From Deltaproteobacteria bacterium (GTDB lineage: Bacteria > Myxococcota_A > UBA796 > SXON01): DNA of 64,000 nt. Of the stretch, positions 53,015-64,000 are shown one piece after another. The translations under genes and the position numbers were made by a program. How positions within the stretch are numbered: the first letter of the stretch is position 1; each line of letters starts with the position of its first letter. The stretch is from the NCBI GenBank assembly GCA_947490345.1, contig CANLGL010000002.1, positions 1-64,000 of the forward strand. Direction: 5' to 3'. Below the pieces are notes generated by a model. That model ran no database searches. It had not been told where the DNA came from and worked only from the letters and a program-made list of their open reading frames with translations.

Positions 53015-53797
53015 TCAGTCGAGGAGCCAACCGCCCAGGTCGGCGATGAGGGCGTCTTTGCCGAGCTCGTTCACGAGCTCGTGGAGCATGCCCGGCTGCT
53101 CGCGTACCGTGCCCCCGATCCGCGCCGACACCCGCCGGCTCTGCGCGGCGTCGGTGATCGGATCGGTCTCCGACAGGAAGAAGCACACCGGCATTGGCGC
53201 GGCGCCCATGGATGCCACCCGGGCCTGCGCCGCGGTCATCTCGGTGAACCAGCGCGCCGTGACCTTCTTGTAGACGTCGGGATCGGTGGCATAGGCCTGC
53301 CCGATCGTGACGTCGCGGCTGAGGTGGGCAGGGTCCAATTCGTTGGTCAGCGCCAGCGAGGGCCACAGCCGAGACAGTCCTCGCCCGGCCGCCGACTTCC
53401 ACCCCGGCACCTTCATCTTCACACCCAAGAGCGGGTTTGACAACGCGATGCGAGCCGGTCGGAGGCCGTGGCCGACTGCGTCCAGCGCCACGAGGCCGCC
53501 CATGCTGTGCGCGAACAGGCTCCAGCCGGGCCGCAGCGTGGCGGCGACGGCGGCGAGGTCGTCCCGATACTCACTCCAATTCAGGACGTGGCTACGGCGG
53601 CCGCCGGAGTTCCCGTGGCCGCGCAGCTCCATCCGGTGAACGCGGGCGCCCTTGGTGATGAATGCGGCGGCGACGTGATCGTAGCGACCCGCGTGCTCGG
53701 CGAGGCCGCCGACGATGAGCACGTCTTTTTCGCCGTCACCGGTGGTGACGACGTGAATCCGGGTGCCATCCGGCGAGTCGACGAAGCGGGACGACAT
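53015..53797 (-). CDS. Monoacylglycerol-lipase-like alpha/beta hydrolase
   Basis: A 260-aa hydrolase. Nucleophile elbow AHSMGG, oxyanion-loop VGGLAEHAGRY, an RGHGNSGG segment typical of Hydrolase_4/lysophospholipase L2, acid in SETDPITD and His in MLHELVNE. It probably cleaves acylglycerols or lysophospholipids. No close partner. Confidence 0.82.
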   Translation of the reverse strand: MSSRFVDSPDGTRIHVVTTGDGEKDVLIVGGLAEHAGRYDHVAAAFITKGARVHRMELRGHGNSGGRRSHVLNWSEYRDDLAAVAATLRPGWSLFAHSMGGLVALDAVGHGLRPARIALSNPLLGVKMKVPGWKSAAGRGLSRLWPSLALTNELDPAHLSRDVTIGQAYATDPDVYKKVTARWFTEMTAAQARVASMGAAPMPVCFFLSETDPITDAAQSRRVSARIGGTVREQPGMLHELVNELGKDALIADLGGWLLD

Positions 53798-53803
53798 CGC
53801 GGC

Positions 53804-54667
53804 TCAGTTCGCGAACAGGTCGCCCTGGGCGGCCAAGAGTGCGGCGGCCTGACGCTGGGAAGCCTCCATCTCGGGGCGAACGTCCGGAAGGCGGTCGACC
53901 GGGGCCTGAAGGACCCAGTTGAGCTCCTTCTCGAAGGTGGCCTTGTCCTGCTTCTTCACCGCCCACTCGCCCGCGAGCAGCACGTGGGTGCCCAGGAAGT
54001 CCGGGTAGGTGGCGATGGCCTTGTCGAAGTGGTCCTTCGACTTGCCCAGGTCCTGGCCGGCGAAGCTGGGAATCGCGGCGTAGTACGCGCCCCAATAACG
54101 ATCGGGACCGGAGTAGTAGTAGGTCGGCTCCAATTCGCCCACGCGGGTCATGTAGGCCTTGACCGTGGGGAGGTACTTCAGCGTGGTCCCGATGCCGGAG
54201 AGCTTCGCCCACTTGCCCAGCGAGGAGCTGGTCCAGTACAAGCACGGCACGTCGCTCTGACCGAAGGCGCGGGCGGAGGTCGCCTCGGTCTCGTCGCCCT
54301 TGCCCAAGAGCGCGGTGAATTCGGTGTTGATCGCGAGGCACTTCTTGCCCCACTCGATGGCGGTGGACCAGGCGGCCAGCTTGGCGTCTTTCTCGGTCTC
54401 GTGCCCGTCACCCAGGAAGTACCAGCCCCGCAGCAGGTGCATGGCCACGTCGCGGTCGTTGGGGTTGGTGGCGTAGAGCCCCTCGTACTTCTGGAGCGCA
54501 ACTTGGAGCTGCGCCTTGTCGCCGCGGTTGGACCAGGCGGCCTCCGCTTCGGCTTTGAGGGTCCCGACTGTCTCGGACGCCACTGGTGCGATGGGCGCCT
54601 GGGCGACGGTGTAGGTGCCGACCGGCTTGGCGCATGCGAGGAACAAGACGGTGAGAATGCTGACCAT
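53804..54667 (-). CDS. TatT-family TPR lipoprotein (TRAP-transporter associated)
   Basis: A 287-aa lipoprotein (lipobox LFLAC). TPR-like repeats are seen in YATNPNDRDVAMHLLRGWYFLGD, RYWGAYYAAIPSFAG and LGTHVLLAGEWAVKKQD. The family, described as TatT, is thought to present ligands to tripartite transporters in spirochaetes and others. No transporter genes are adjacent. Start ATG 54667. Confidence 0.7.
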   Translation of the reverse strand: MVSILTVLFLACAKPVGTYTVAQAPIAPVASETVGTLKAEAEAAWSNRGDKAQLQVALQKYEGLYATNPNDRDVAMHLLRGWYFLGDGHETEKDAKLAAWSTAIEWGKKCLAINTEFTALLGKGDETEATSARAFGQSDVPCLYWTSSSLGKWAKLSGIGTTLKYLPTVKAYMTRVGELEPTYYYSGPDRYWGAYYAAIPSFAGQDLGKSKDHFDKAIATYPDFLGTHVLLAGEWAVKKQDKATFEKELNWVLQAPVDRLPDVRPEMEASQRQAAALLAAQGDLFAN

Positions 54668-54830
54668 GGGGGCTCCGAGTTTGGGCGCCGGTTCTACGCG
54701 GGATCACGGAGAATGTCAACTCCCTGTCGGGACGGCGGAAAAGACTGTGACCATCTACCACAGGTGGCGTGACGCCCGCACTCAAGTCGCTCGTCTGCGA
54801 TCCGTTTTGGAGGGGCGACCAGGAGGGTCC

Positions 54831-56360
54831 ATGCAAGAAGCCGGTGCACAACTCAGTCTCAACCCAGCGGACTTCCCATCGCCACCGGCGGCGATCGCCC
54901 GCGTGGTACGGCTTGCATCCGACCCCGACGTCACCTCCGACAAGCTGGGCGCCGTGGTCGCGTCAGACCCGGCGTTTACCGCGGAGCTTCTTCGTACGGT
55001 GAACTCGCCGTTCTACGGGCTGAAGCAGCCCGTGACTGCGGCCGCACGGGCGGTCACCGTCCTCGGAATTCGCGCGCTGCGCAATCTCGCGATCTGTTTC
55101 GCGGTGCGGGACTCGTTGCGCAACTCGGGTCTCCGCGGCCCCGACCTCGAGGTTTTCTGGGAAGACTGTCTGCGCCGCGCGGTCGCGGCTCGCGCCATCG
55201 CCCGTGCGACGGGGAAGGTGTCCCCGGAGGAGGCGTTCACCATCGGCCTGCTCCAGGACTTTGGAGTCTTGGCGCTCCTGCGCGCCAACCGGAATCACAC
55301 GGCGCAATGGGCGGAGTGGCGGTTGCAGCTGCCGGAGCCGCGTCGCGAGATCGAAGTGACCCAGTTCGGCATCAGCCACGACGGCGTCGCGAAGCTCCTC
55401 GGCGAACGGTGGAGCCTGCCGCAGCAGCTCACGGACGCGCTGGCGACCCATCACACGCCTGAGAAGTGCCCGCCGCCGTCACGTGAACTGGCCTTCGTCG
55501 CCTTTCACGCGGACAACATCGGCGCCCTTCTGGCCGGAAAGACCAGCGCTGCCTTGCCTGCCGTCCGCATCGGCCTCAAGGAGACCTACAAGCTCGAAGA
55601 CAAGGCCACCGACAAGCTGCTCGATGGCCTTCCCGGTGAAGTGGAGGCGGCGGCGGCTGGCCTGGGGATGCGCGTCGCCAAGCAGGCCCCGTTCGCGAAC
55701 ATCCTGGCCGAGGCCAACCGCACCCTGGTGCAGATGAACATGAGCTACGAGGAGATCACCAGCCGATTGGAGGCCGCCCTCGCCGAAAAAGAGATGCTCA
55801 TGCAACAGCTCGCCGGCGCCAATGCCGAGCTTGCTCGCCTGGCCTTCTTCGATCCGCTCACCGGACTGTGCAATCGCCGCCACTATGACAAGGTCTTCCG
55901 CGAGCTGCTCACCCGCGCCGCCTCCACCGGAAAACCGCTGTCGCTGGTGATGGTGGACCTGGACAAGTTCAAGTCGGTCAACGACAACTACGGGCACCCG
56001 ACGGGCGATGCCGTGCTCCGGTCCACTGCGGCCGCGATCCTCGCGAACTCCCACGACGCCGATCTCAAAGCGCGCCTTGGCGGGGAAGAGCTCGCCGTCG
56101 TGCTCCCCGACACCGATGCCCATCAGGCCCTGGCGGCAGCTGAGCGCCTCCGCGAGGCGATTGCCCGCGCCTCGGTGACGACGGCCAAGGGCCCGCTTCG
56201 CGTCACGGCTTCGTTCGGGGTGGCTACGTTCATGGGCTCCGGTCAGCCCGTAGACGTGGAGCGGCTCGTCACCATGCTCACCGAGGTCTCGGACAAGGCG
56301 CTCTACGAAAGCAAGGAGAACGGCCGAAACCGCGTCACCGTGGGCGGTCTGATTCGCTGA
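54831..56360 (+). CDS. HDOD-GGDEF signalling protein
   Basis: A 509-aa protein starting at ATG 54831 with GGAGG just upstream; longer in-frame ATGs exist. Residues about 10-205 are an HDOD domain (PPAAIARVVRLASDPD, LLRTVNSPFYG, GLLQDFGVLAL). A coiled coil (LEAALAEKEMLMQQLAGANAELARLAF) leads into a GGDEF domain with DPLTGLCNRR and RLGGEELAVV. The Glu for Asp change is tolerated in active cyclases. Probably makes c-di-GMP under control of the HDOD part. Confidence 0.85.
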   Translation: MQEAGAQLSLNPADFPSPPAAIARVVRLASDPDVTSDKLGAVVASDPAFTAELLRTVNSPFYGLKQPVTAAARAVTVLGIRALRNLAICFAVRDSLRNSGLRGPDLEVFWEDCLRRAVAARAIARATGKVSPEEAFTIGLLQDFGVLALLRANRNHTAQWAEWRLQLPEPRREIEVTQFGISHDGVAKLLGERWSLPQQLTDALATHHTPEKCPPPSRELAFVAFHADNIGALLAGKTSAALPAVRIGLKETYKLEDKATDKLLDGLPGEVEAAAAGLGMRVAKQAPFANILAEANRTLVQMNMSYEEITSRLEAALAEKEMLMQQLAGANAELARLAFFDPLTGLCNRRHYDKVFRELLTRAASTGKPLSLVMVDLDKFKSVNDNYGHPTGDAVLRSTAAAILANSHDADLKARLGGEELAVVLPDTDAHQALAAAERLREAIARASVTTAKGPLRVTASFGVATFMGSGQPVDVERLVTMLTEVSDKALYESKENGRNRVTVGGLIR

Positions 56361-56395
56361 TCGGCGGGACGGGATCGTCGCCTTTGGGCGCGATA

Positions 56396-56424
56396 GGGGG
56401 ACAGGCCGCTGCGGCCTTTCCCCC
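56396..56424. terminator. Bidirectional terminator hairpin between convergent genes
   Basis: GGGGGACAGGCCGC (56396-56409) pairs with GCGGCCTTTCCCCC (56411-56424) with one mismatch. It sits between the converging HDOD-GGDEF and PilZ genes. The T-tract is short (CTTTC), so efficiency is uncertain. Confidence 0.5.
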
Positions 56425-56488
56425 GCTTTCGTCATAGTGTCGCCGCAACTGGCCGGTCCCGCCGGGTGCTCCCGCACCCGCGAAACGC

Positions 56489-57469
56489 TCAGCGCCTCAG
56501 AAGGTCGAGCAACCGCTCACGGGCATCGCCCGCGAGATCAGTGAAGGCCATGGTCGCAACCGACGTTCCGTTCACCACGTCGATGCGCTCGATGCGGCCT
56601 GACGAGCGGAGGAGGTGCTCGCCGGCGACGCGGAGTTCAAGCTGAGGGTGCGTCGCCCCGGGGATCATGCTGGGTTCGTCTTCGAAGACCACGACGCGTA
56701 CGGAGCGCGGCGATAGCCCAGCGCCGGTGCGCAGCCGGACGAGGTTTGCGTCCTCATGGAAGAGCACCATCACGTCGGCCACGAAACGGGTGGTCGAGAG
56801 GCTGCGCGCGCGAAGATCCGCGCGCTCCTGTTCCGTCACCCATGCGATGAGCTGGTAGCGCTCACGGGCTGGTAGCCCGACGAACTCGATGCCCATCACC
56901 ATCTCCCGACCCCACGCGCCGTCCCGGCGGCTGGCGCGGCGCACGACGCCTTGGCCCACGAAGCGACGCTCCTCGCCGAGCGGGAAATGGACTTTCGCAA
57001 CCGCCATGCCGTCTGCCAGATACTCGTCGCCGCCCTGTGCGACGAAGGCGCAGCCACCGCCGCTGATGTCCAGCAACTCGCGGACGCGGACTCCGTCGGC
57101 CAACTCGACGCGGGCGGTGGTACCGGCCGGGGCGCGCATACGGAAGTAGCGGCGCCGTTGGATGCGTTCGAGCTCGTCGGGCAGGGCCACCAGGACGCCC
57201 TCGCCGGTGACGGCGCAGACCCGTGTCGTTGCGCCGTGGGGCATCCCGGAAACCATCAGCTCAATCCGCACCGACCCCATGAGGCGCTCGAGGACAACGT
57301 TGCCGTGGGCGGGGCGCACCGGCGCCAGCAGCAGGCGGCCGTCGTCCACTCCGAGTACGGCGGAGGAAAACCCTTGGCCGTCCTCGCCGAGGAACAGGCG
57401 CACCGGCGTGCCGGCTTCGGTCGCGGCACGGAGGAGCGGATCCAGGTTGCGGCTGGGAGGGCGCGGCAC
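56489..57469 (-). CDS. PilZ-domain protein, YcgR-like
   Basis: A 326-aa protein. A YcgR-N-like beta domain occupies about 15-105, followed by a PilZ domain with the c-di-GMP-binding RRRYFRMR and the LLDISGGG motif. The C-terminal 100 residues (VVVFEDEPSMIPG..., MAFTDLAGDARERLL) are not a standard part. Paired with another PilZ-type gene upstream; both may be effectors of the cyclases in this window. Confidence 0.8.
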   Translation of the reverse strand: MPRPPSRNLDPLLRAATEAGTPVRLFLGEDGQGFSSAVLGVDDGRLLLAPVRPAHGNVVLERLMGSVRIELMVSGMPHGATTRVCAVTGEGVLVALPDELERIQRRRYFRMRAPAGTTARVELADGVRVRELLDISGGGCAFVAQGGDEYLADGMAVAKVHFPLGEERRFVGQGVVRRASRRDGAWGREMVMGIEFVGLPARERYQLIAWVTEQERADLRARSLSTTRFVADVMVLFHEDANLVRLRTGAGLSPRSVRVVVFEDEPSMIPGATHPQLELRVAGEHLLRSSGRIERIDVVNGTSVATMAFTDLAGDARERLLDLLRR

Positions 57470-57508
57470 CCTCCTTGTCTCGGCAGGGCTGGCCCTATCT
57501 GTAGGGAA

Positions 57509-60058
<2,550 letters not shown>

Positions 60059-60066
60059 GCTGACTC

Positions 60067-60762
60067 ATGAACAAGGTCTACGCCTCCGCTGCCGCAGCGC
60101 TCGCGGACGTACCCGACGGTGCCACGCTCATGGCCGGTGGCTTCGGCCTGTGCGGGATTCCGGAGAACCTGATCCTTGCCCTCCGCGATCGCGGCTGCAA
60201 GGGTCTGACGGTGATCTCCAACAACTGCGGCGTCGACGATTGGGGACTCGGACCGCTGTTGCAGACCCGCCAGATCCGCAAGATGATCTCGAGCTATGTC
60301 GGCGAGAACAAGGAGTTCGAGCGTCAATATCTGTCTGGTGAGCTGGAGGTCGAGCTCTGCCCGCAGGGCACGCTTGCCGAGCGCATCCGCGCCGGTGGCG
60401 CGGGCATCCCCGCCTTCTTCACCGCCACCGGCGTGGGCACGGTGGTCGCCGACGGCAAGGAGACGCGGAGCTTCGAAGGGCGGAGCTACGTGATGGAACG
60501 CTCGTTGTTCGCGGACTATGCGCTGGTGAAGGCCTGGCGCGGGGACACCCAGGGCAATCTGATCTACAACAAGACCGCGCGCAACTTCAACCCGATGATG
60601 GCGAGCGCGGCGCGCATCACCATCGCCGAGGTCGAGGAGTTGGTCGAGCCAGGCGAGCTCGACCCGGACCAGGTGCACACGCCGGGCATCTTCGTGCAGC
60701 GGATCATCCAAGGTCCATCCTACCAGAAGCGCATCGAGCGCCGTACCGTTCGGGAGTCCTGA
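60067..60762 (+). CDS. scoA: 3-oxoacid CoA-transferase subunit A
   Basis: A 231-aa subunit. [17 protein letters not shown] is the CoA-binding glycine loop; [11 protein letters not shown] and FFTATGVGT are family landmarks. Forms a heterotetramer with subunit B and transfers CoA from succinyl-CoA to acetoacetate. Starts 8 bp after the guaB stop. Confidence 0.93.
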   Translation: MNKVYASAAAALADVPDGATLMAGGFGLCGIPENLILALRDRGCKGLTVISNNCGVDDWGLGPLLQTRQIRKMISSYVGENKEFERQYLSGELEVELCPQGTLAERIRAGGAGIPAFFTATGVGTVVADGKETRSFEGRSYVMERSLFADYALVKAWRGDTQGNLIYNKTARNFNPMMASAARITIAEVEELVEPGELDPDQVHTPGIFVQRIIQGPSYQKRIERRTVRES

Positions 60763-60765
60763 ACC

Positions 60766-61419
60766 ATGCCGCTCACCCGCGATGGCATCGTAAAGCGCGC
60801 CGCTGAAGAGCTCCGCGACGGCTACTACGTCAACCTGGGCATCGGCATCCCGACCCTGGTCGCCAACTTCATCCCCGCTGGCATGGACATCGTCCTCCAC
60901 AGTGAGAACGGCCTCTGCGGGATGGGTCCGTTCCCGCTGGAAGCGGATGTCGATCCCGATCTCATCAACGCCGGAAAGCAGACGGTGACGGCCCTTCCGG
61001 GGGCAAGCTACTTTTCGTCCGCTGACAGCTTCGCGATGATTCGGGGCGGTCACATCGATCTGACCATCCTGGGCGCCATGCAGGTCAGCGCGGGCGGTGA
61101 TCTCGCCAATTGGATGATCCCGGGCAAGATGATCAAGGGCATGGGCGGTGCCATGGACCTCGTCTCCGGCGCACGCCGCGTGGTCGTCACCATGGAACAC
61201 ACCGCCCGCGGCGAGTCCAAGCTGCTGGAGCGGTGTACGTTGCCACTCACGGGCGTCGCCTGCGTGCATCTGCTGATCACCGACTACGGCGTTTTCAGCT
61301 TCGACGGCGGGCTGAGCCTGCTTGAGATCGCCGACGACCTCAGCGTCGAGGAGGTCCGGGCGGCGACCGGCGCGAGCTTCCGCGTCGCGCCGGCGCTGCG
61401 CCGACTGGCGCTGTCCTAA
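60766..61419 (+). CDS. scoB: 3-oxoacid CoA-transferase subunit B
   Basis: A 217-aa subunit starting 3 bp after scoA. The catalytic Glu is in [39 protein letters not shown] and [11 protein letters not shown]-type segments match the family. Its 3' end overlaps the convergent rplC by 4 bp. Confidence 0.93.
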   Translation: MPLTRDGIVKRAAEELRDGYYVNLGIGIPTLVANFIPAGMDIVLHSENGLCGMGPFPLEADVDPDLINAGKQTVTALPGASYFSSADSFAMIRGGHIDLTILGAMQVSAGGDLANWMIPGKMIKGMGGAMDLVSGARRVVVTMEHTARGESKLLERCTLPLTGVACVHLLITDYGVFSFDGGLSLLEIADDLSVEEVRAATGASFRVAPALRRLALS

Positions 61420-62069
61420 GCCTTGATGGCCGAACGCAGCGCGATGACCGCGCCGTCTGCGCCAGGAATGCCGCCGCGCACGTAGATCAGGTTCCGCTCG
61501 GCGTCGACCTTCTCGACGAAGCAGTTTTGCACCGTCATGTTGGCATCGCCCATGCGGCCCGGCATCTTCATGCCCTTCATGGTGAAGCCAGGGGTCAGTC
61601 GAGTGCCGATCGAGCCACCGTGACGGTAATATTCGTGCACGCCGTGGCTGGCCTTGAAGCCGGAGAAGTTGTGCCGCTTCATGACGCCCGCGGTGCCCTT
61701 GCCCTTGCTGACGCCCGAGACGTCGACCCGTTGGCCGGCCGTGAACATGTCGGCGAGCTTCAGCTGGGCACCCGGCTGGAGGCTGGCGGCCGTGGCCGCA
61801 TCCACGCGGAACTCGCGCACGACGCGAGCGATACCGGCGCCCGCCTTGGCGAAGTGGCCAAGCTCGGCCTTGGTGACGCGGGATTCCTTCCGTTCGCCCC
61901 ACGCGACCTGGACAGCATTGTAGCCATCCTTGGTCTCGGTGGTCTTCACCTGAAGCACGGTGTTCGGCGTGACCTCAAGAACCGTGACGCCGCGAACGTT
62001 GCCCGCCGCGTCGAACAGTTGAGTCATGCCAAGTTTACGGCCGATCAGGCCGAGCTTTTCGTTTGCCAT
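61416..62069 (-). CDS. rplC: Ribosomal protein L3 (orphan location)
   Basis: A 217-aa large-subunit protein. [11 protein letters not shown] at the N-terminus, [21 protein letters not shown] and [16 protein letters not shown] are L3 hallmarks; the last includes the glutamine/basic loop that reaches the peptidyl-transferase centre. In most bacteria rplC lies in the S10 operon between rpsJ and rplD. Here its neighbours are a CoA-transferase and a lipoprotein, with no other ribosomal gene in the window. Confidence 0.95.
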   Translation of the reverse strand: MANEKLGLIGRKLGMTQLFDAAGNVRGVTVLEVTPNTVLQVKTTETKDGYNAVQVAWGERKESRVTKAELGHFAKAGAGIARVVREFRVDAATAASLQPGAQLKLADMFTAGQRVDVSGVSKGKGTAGVMKRHNFSGFKASHGVHEYYRHGGSIGTRLTPGFTMKGMKMPGRMGDANMTVQNCFVEKVDAERNLIYVRGGIPGADGAVIALRSAIKA

Positions 62070-62184
62070 TGAGAGCCTCGCATTGGACGACCCGGGGCCG
62101 TCTTACGGTGAAACCGACGCATTTGCGGCGGCGGCCCGCGGATAGCCCGGTCGGAGATGGATCGCAAGCGCCTACGCTGCTCCC

Positions 62185-63285
62185 TCAGAATCCGATGCCG
62201 CCGACCTCGATGACGTAGTCGGGCTCGGCGGGGTCGTTACTCGTGATGTGCACGACGTTGGCGTCCAGGGACTTCTGTGGGATGTCGAGGCAGGTATCGG
62301 TCGTCTTGTAGGAGATGGTGAACGAGGTGGTGCGGCCTGGCGCCACCGAAGTGGCTCGTCCGCCGCCGACGGAGAAGGTCCCACATGGTTGCAGGAAGTC
62401 GTTGTTCACGTCGACCAGGGAGATGTCGAGGTCCTGGTCGCCGTCGTTCCCGATGGTGACCGTGCGCGTGTCCGTGCCGAAAAGAGTGTTGAAATCGGTG
62501 ATGGCGTAGTCGGAGCTGCCGCCAGTATCGACGGTGATCAGCGGTCCGCACACATCGCACTCGTTGGTGCCTTTCCCGGTCATCGCGATTTCGGTGCGGG
62601 GCGCGTCCGGGTCGTCGGAGGTCAACACCAGCTCGGCGGCGTAGGTCTTCTCGCTGGTCGGAGTGAACGTCACCTCGACCACCCGGGACTCTCCGGGGTC
62701 CAGCGTGCGGGGAGGCGTGAGGTTGCCCCCCAGGGCAAAAGCGCTGTCAGTGGACGTGGCTGAGTTCACCGTCAAGGGCGCATCGCCGGTGTTGGACACG
62801 CTGACCGCCATCATCGACGACGCGTAGAGGTCCAGATTGCCGAAGGACAACGACGGCTGGTCGGTCGTGATCTCCCCACCCGGGCCGCCGGTGTCCCCGC
62901 CGGTGTCCTCCACGTCAGTGCTCCCCACCCCGACCAGAGGCACCGAAATCGGCTCGTCGCCGATGGTCAGCAGCAGCTCGCCGTCAAAGTCGCCCGCCGC
63001 ATCGGGAGCAAACTCCAACGTGAGCACCTCTTCGCCGGCCTTGACCAGGCTGAATTCCGTCCGGTCGACGCTGAACCCCTCGCCAGTGATCTCGGCAAGG
63101 ATGTGACTCGGCCTGGTGCCGCCATTGCTCAGCGTGAGCGCCTGCACCCCCTGACCGCCGACGGCGACAGCACCGAAATCGACTGCGGCCTGGCTCAACG
63201 ACACGTCGCCCACCGTCGCCCCGGTGGTGCCGGTACCGTCAGGCACGGCCTGAAGGCCGATACACGCGAGCGAGAGGACGATCAT
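62185..63285 (-). CDS. Choice-of-anchor D / ASPM-SPD-2-Hydin-like lipoprotein
   Basis: A 366-aa lipoprotein (lipobox LSLAC). Two or three Ig-like modules with the pattern DFG.V.VG......L.N.G (VDFGAVAVGGQGVQALTLSN, LSFGNLDLYASSMMAVSVSN) separated by a DTGGDTGG linker. A C-terminal module has cysteines in NECDVCG, QPCGTF and TDTCLD. Surface-exposed; role unknown. Confidence 0.78.
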   Translation of the reverse strand: MIVLSLACIGLQAVPDGTGTTGATVGDVSLSQAAVDFGAVAVGGQGVQALTLSNGGTRPSHILAEITGEGFSVDRTEFSLVKAGEEVLTLEFAPDAAGDFDGELLLTIGDEPISVPLVGVGSTDVEDTGGDTGGPGGEITTDQPSLSFGNLDLYASSMMAVSVSNTGDAPLTVNSATSTDSAFALGGNLTPPRTLDPGESRVVEVTFTPTSEKTYAAELVLTSDDPDAPRTEIAMTGKGTNECDVCGPLITVDTGGSSDYAITDFNTLFGTDTRTVTIGNDGDQDLDISLVDVNNDFLQPCGTFSVGGGRATSVAPGRTTSFTISYKTTDTCLDIPQKSLDANVVHITSNDPAEPDYVIEVGGIGF

Positions 63286-63336
63286 CGTCGGAGTATACCG
63301 GCACAGACCGAATCGGTCACCCCCGGCGGGCGACGA

Positions 63337-64000
63337 TCAGAAGGTGTATTTGAGCGCGGCCGAGCCATTGAGACCCAGGTCCCAGCCGACCGCGTAAAAT
63401 ACGTCCACGTCCACGCCGACCGAAAAGTGGGACAGCTTGGTGTAGTACTCGAAGGTCGGCCCGGCGAACCCGTAGGGGTGGATGCTGCCGTGCATGCCCG
63501 TTTCGGCACCGAAGGCCGGGAGTACATCCTCGTTGTAGCCCACGGTTTCGAGCAAAAGTGGGCTGTAGAGCGCGCCCGCCCCGGCTCGGAAGCCGATGCC
63601 GAAGCGGCGTGCGGGGTAGGCGCTGAATTCGTACGCCGCCTGCAGCGAGTACGTGCGCAAGTCTCCCTCGGTGCAGGGATAGCCGCCGCCGGCGCCGCCC
63701 ACGAAGTCGCACAGGCCTGCTTGAGCGCTCCAGTCGAGCCCGTTGTGCACGCCCTGGTTGAGCCCGATCTCCCAGGCCATCGACTGCTTTTCGCTGTCGA
63801 CGAAGTCCTGCCCGAACGAGAGCCCGACATAGGTGCCGGTGCCGACCGCGTTGCCGAAACCTTTGTCGCCGAAGTTGAGCAGGTAGGTCGACGCACCGAT
63901 GTTCGCTCGGGCGTAGAAGCCGCGAACGATCTCACGAATGCGACGCTCTTCGGACCCTGCGGCTGCGGCCTTCTTGGCCTTCTTCTTCTTTGAGCTCTCG
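63337..64000 (-). CDS. CglE-like outer-membrane beta-barrel, 5' end beyond the window
   Basis: The visible 221 residues begin with a Lys/Ala-rich segment (SSKKKKAKKAAAAG), then RGFYARANIGASTYLLNFGD and alternating strands (GLSFGQDFVDSEKQSMAWEI) to a terminal LKYTF typical of outer-membrane barrels. It resembles the protein annotated as adventurous-gliding CglE in myxobacteria. The start is to the right of base 64000. Confidence 0.65.
   Translation of the reverse strand, partial: ESSKKKKAKKAAAAGSEERRIREIVRGFYARANIGASTYLLNFGDKGFGNAVGTGTYVGLSFGQDFVDSEKQSMAWEIGLNQGVHNGLDWSAQAGLCDFVGGAGGGYPCTEGDLRTYSLQAAYEFSAYPARRFGIGFRAGAGALYSPLLLETVGYNEDVLPAFGAETGMHGSIHPYGFAGPTFEYYTKLSHFSVGVDVDVFYAVGWDLGLNGSAALKYTF

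Overview
The window is very GC-rich, densely coded bacterial DNA that I place in the Myxococcota or a close deltaproteobacterial relative. The reasons are many short lipoproteins with Asp/Gly-rich calcium-binding repeats, a surface lectin ending in a MYXO-CTERM-like GGG / hydrophobic / RRRRR tail, a CglE-like gliding outer-membrane protein at the right edge, a TatT lipoprotein, and several c-di-GMP and PilZ proteins. I saw no rRNA, tRNA or CRISPR array.

Layout. 0-3.3 kb holds a minus-strand cysteine operon of the carrier-protein type: CysM-like synthase, JAMM protease, CysO-like carrier and MoeZ-type activator. 3.3-11.6 kb holds a thioredoxin-fold lipoprotein, a DUF4139 protein, a histidine kinase, a REC-PAS-GGDEF-EAL protein and HrpB. 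11.7-15.7 kb is a metal-uptake operon without its ATPase gene. 15.7-24.5 kb is an accessory patch: an orphan WHH-nuclease toxin fragment with SUKH immunity, a decayed beta-helix gene, paired repeats, a SIR2-like protein, surface lipoproteins, an oxidoreductase broken by a nonsense codon, and a VapBC-type module flanked by two copies of a 40-bp repeat. 24.5-31.8 kb is an M15 peptidase and large surface proteins.

31.8-47.1 kb is the most unusual part, an expanded His-Xaa-Ser (Hxs)-type peptide-modification locus. An eight-gene minus-strand run with overlapping stop/start codons encodes a Tat-exported protein, HxsD, a second HxsD-like protein, the SPASM maturase HxsB, a 155-aa HxsA-like substrate ending in twenty Ser-His-Gly units, and three more radical SAM enzymes. 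A further radical SAM gene lies downstream. A second block encodes two more radical SAM enzymes and a ferredoxin, divergent from an HExxH-type (alpha-ketoglutarate) peptide beta-hydroxylase. That makes seven radical SAM enzymes and one oxygenase-like enzyme around one repeat substrate. The HxsA/B/D families are known; this combination, and the absence of a recognisable HxsC, are what I consider possibly undescribed. The simplest model is that HxsB and HxsD act on the repeat, the other enzymes add further modifications, and the ferredoxin supplies electrons.

47.2-64 kb is mostly housekeeping: NadB, a pilin-like protein, a TolC-family protein, an M24 aminopeptidase, PyrE, a lipase-like hydrolase, TatT, an HDOD-GGDEF protein, two PilZ-type proteins, GuaB, a CoA-transferase pair, ribosomal protein L3 outside any visible ribosomal operon, a choice-of-anchor lipoprotein and the CglE-like protein cut by the window edge.
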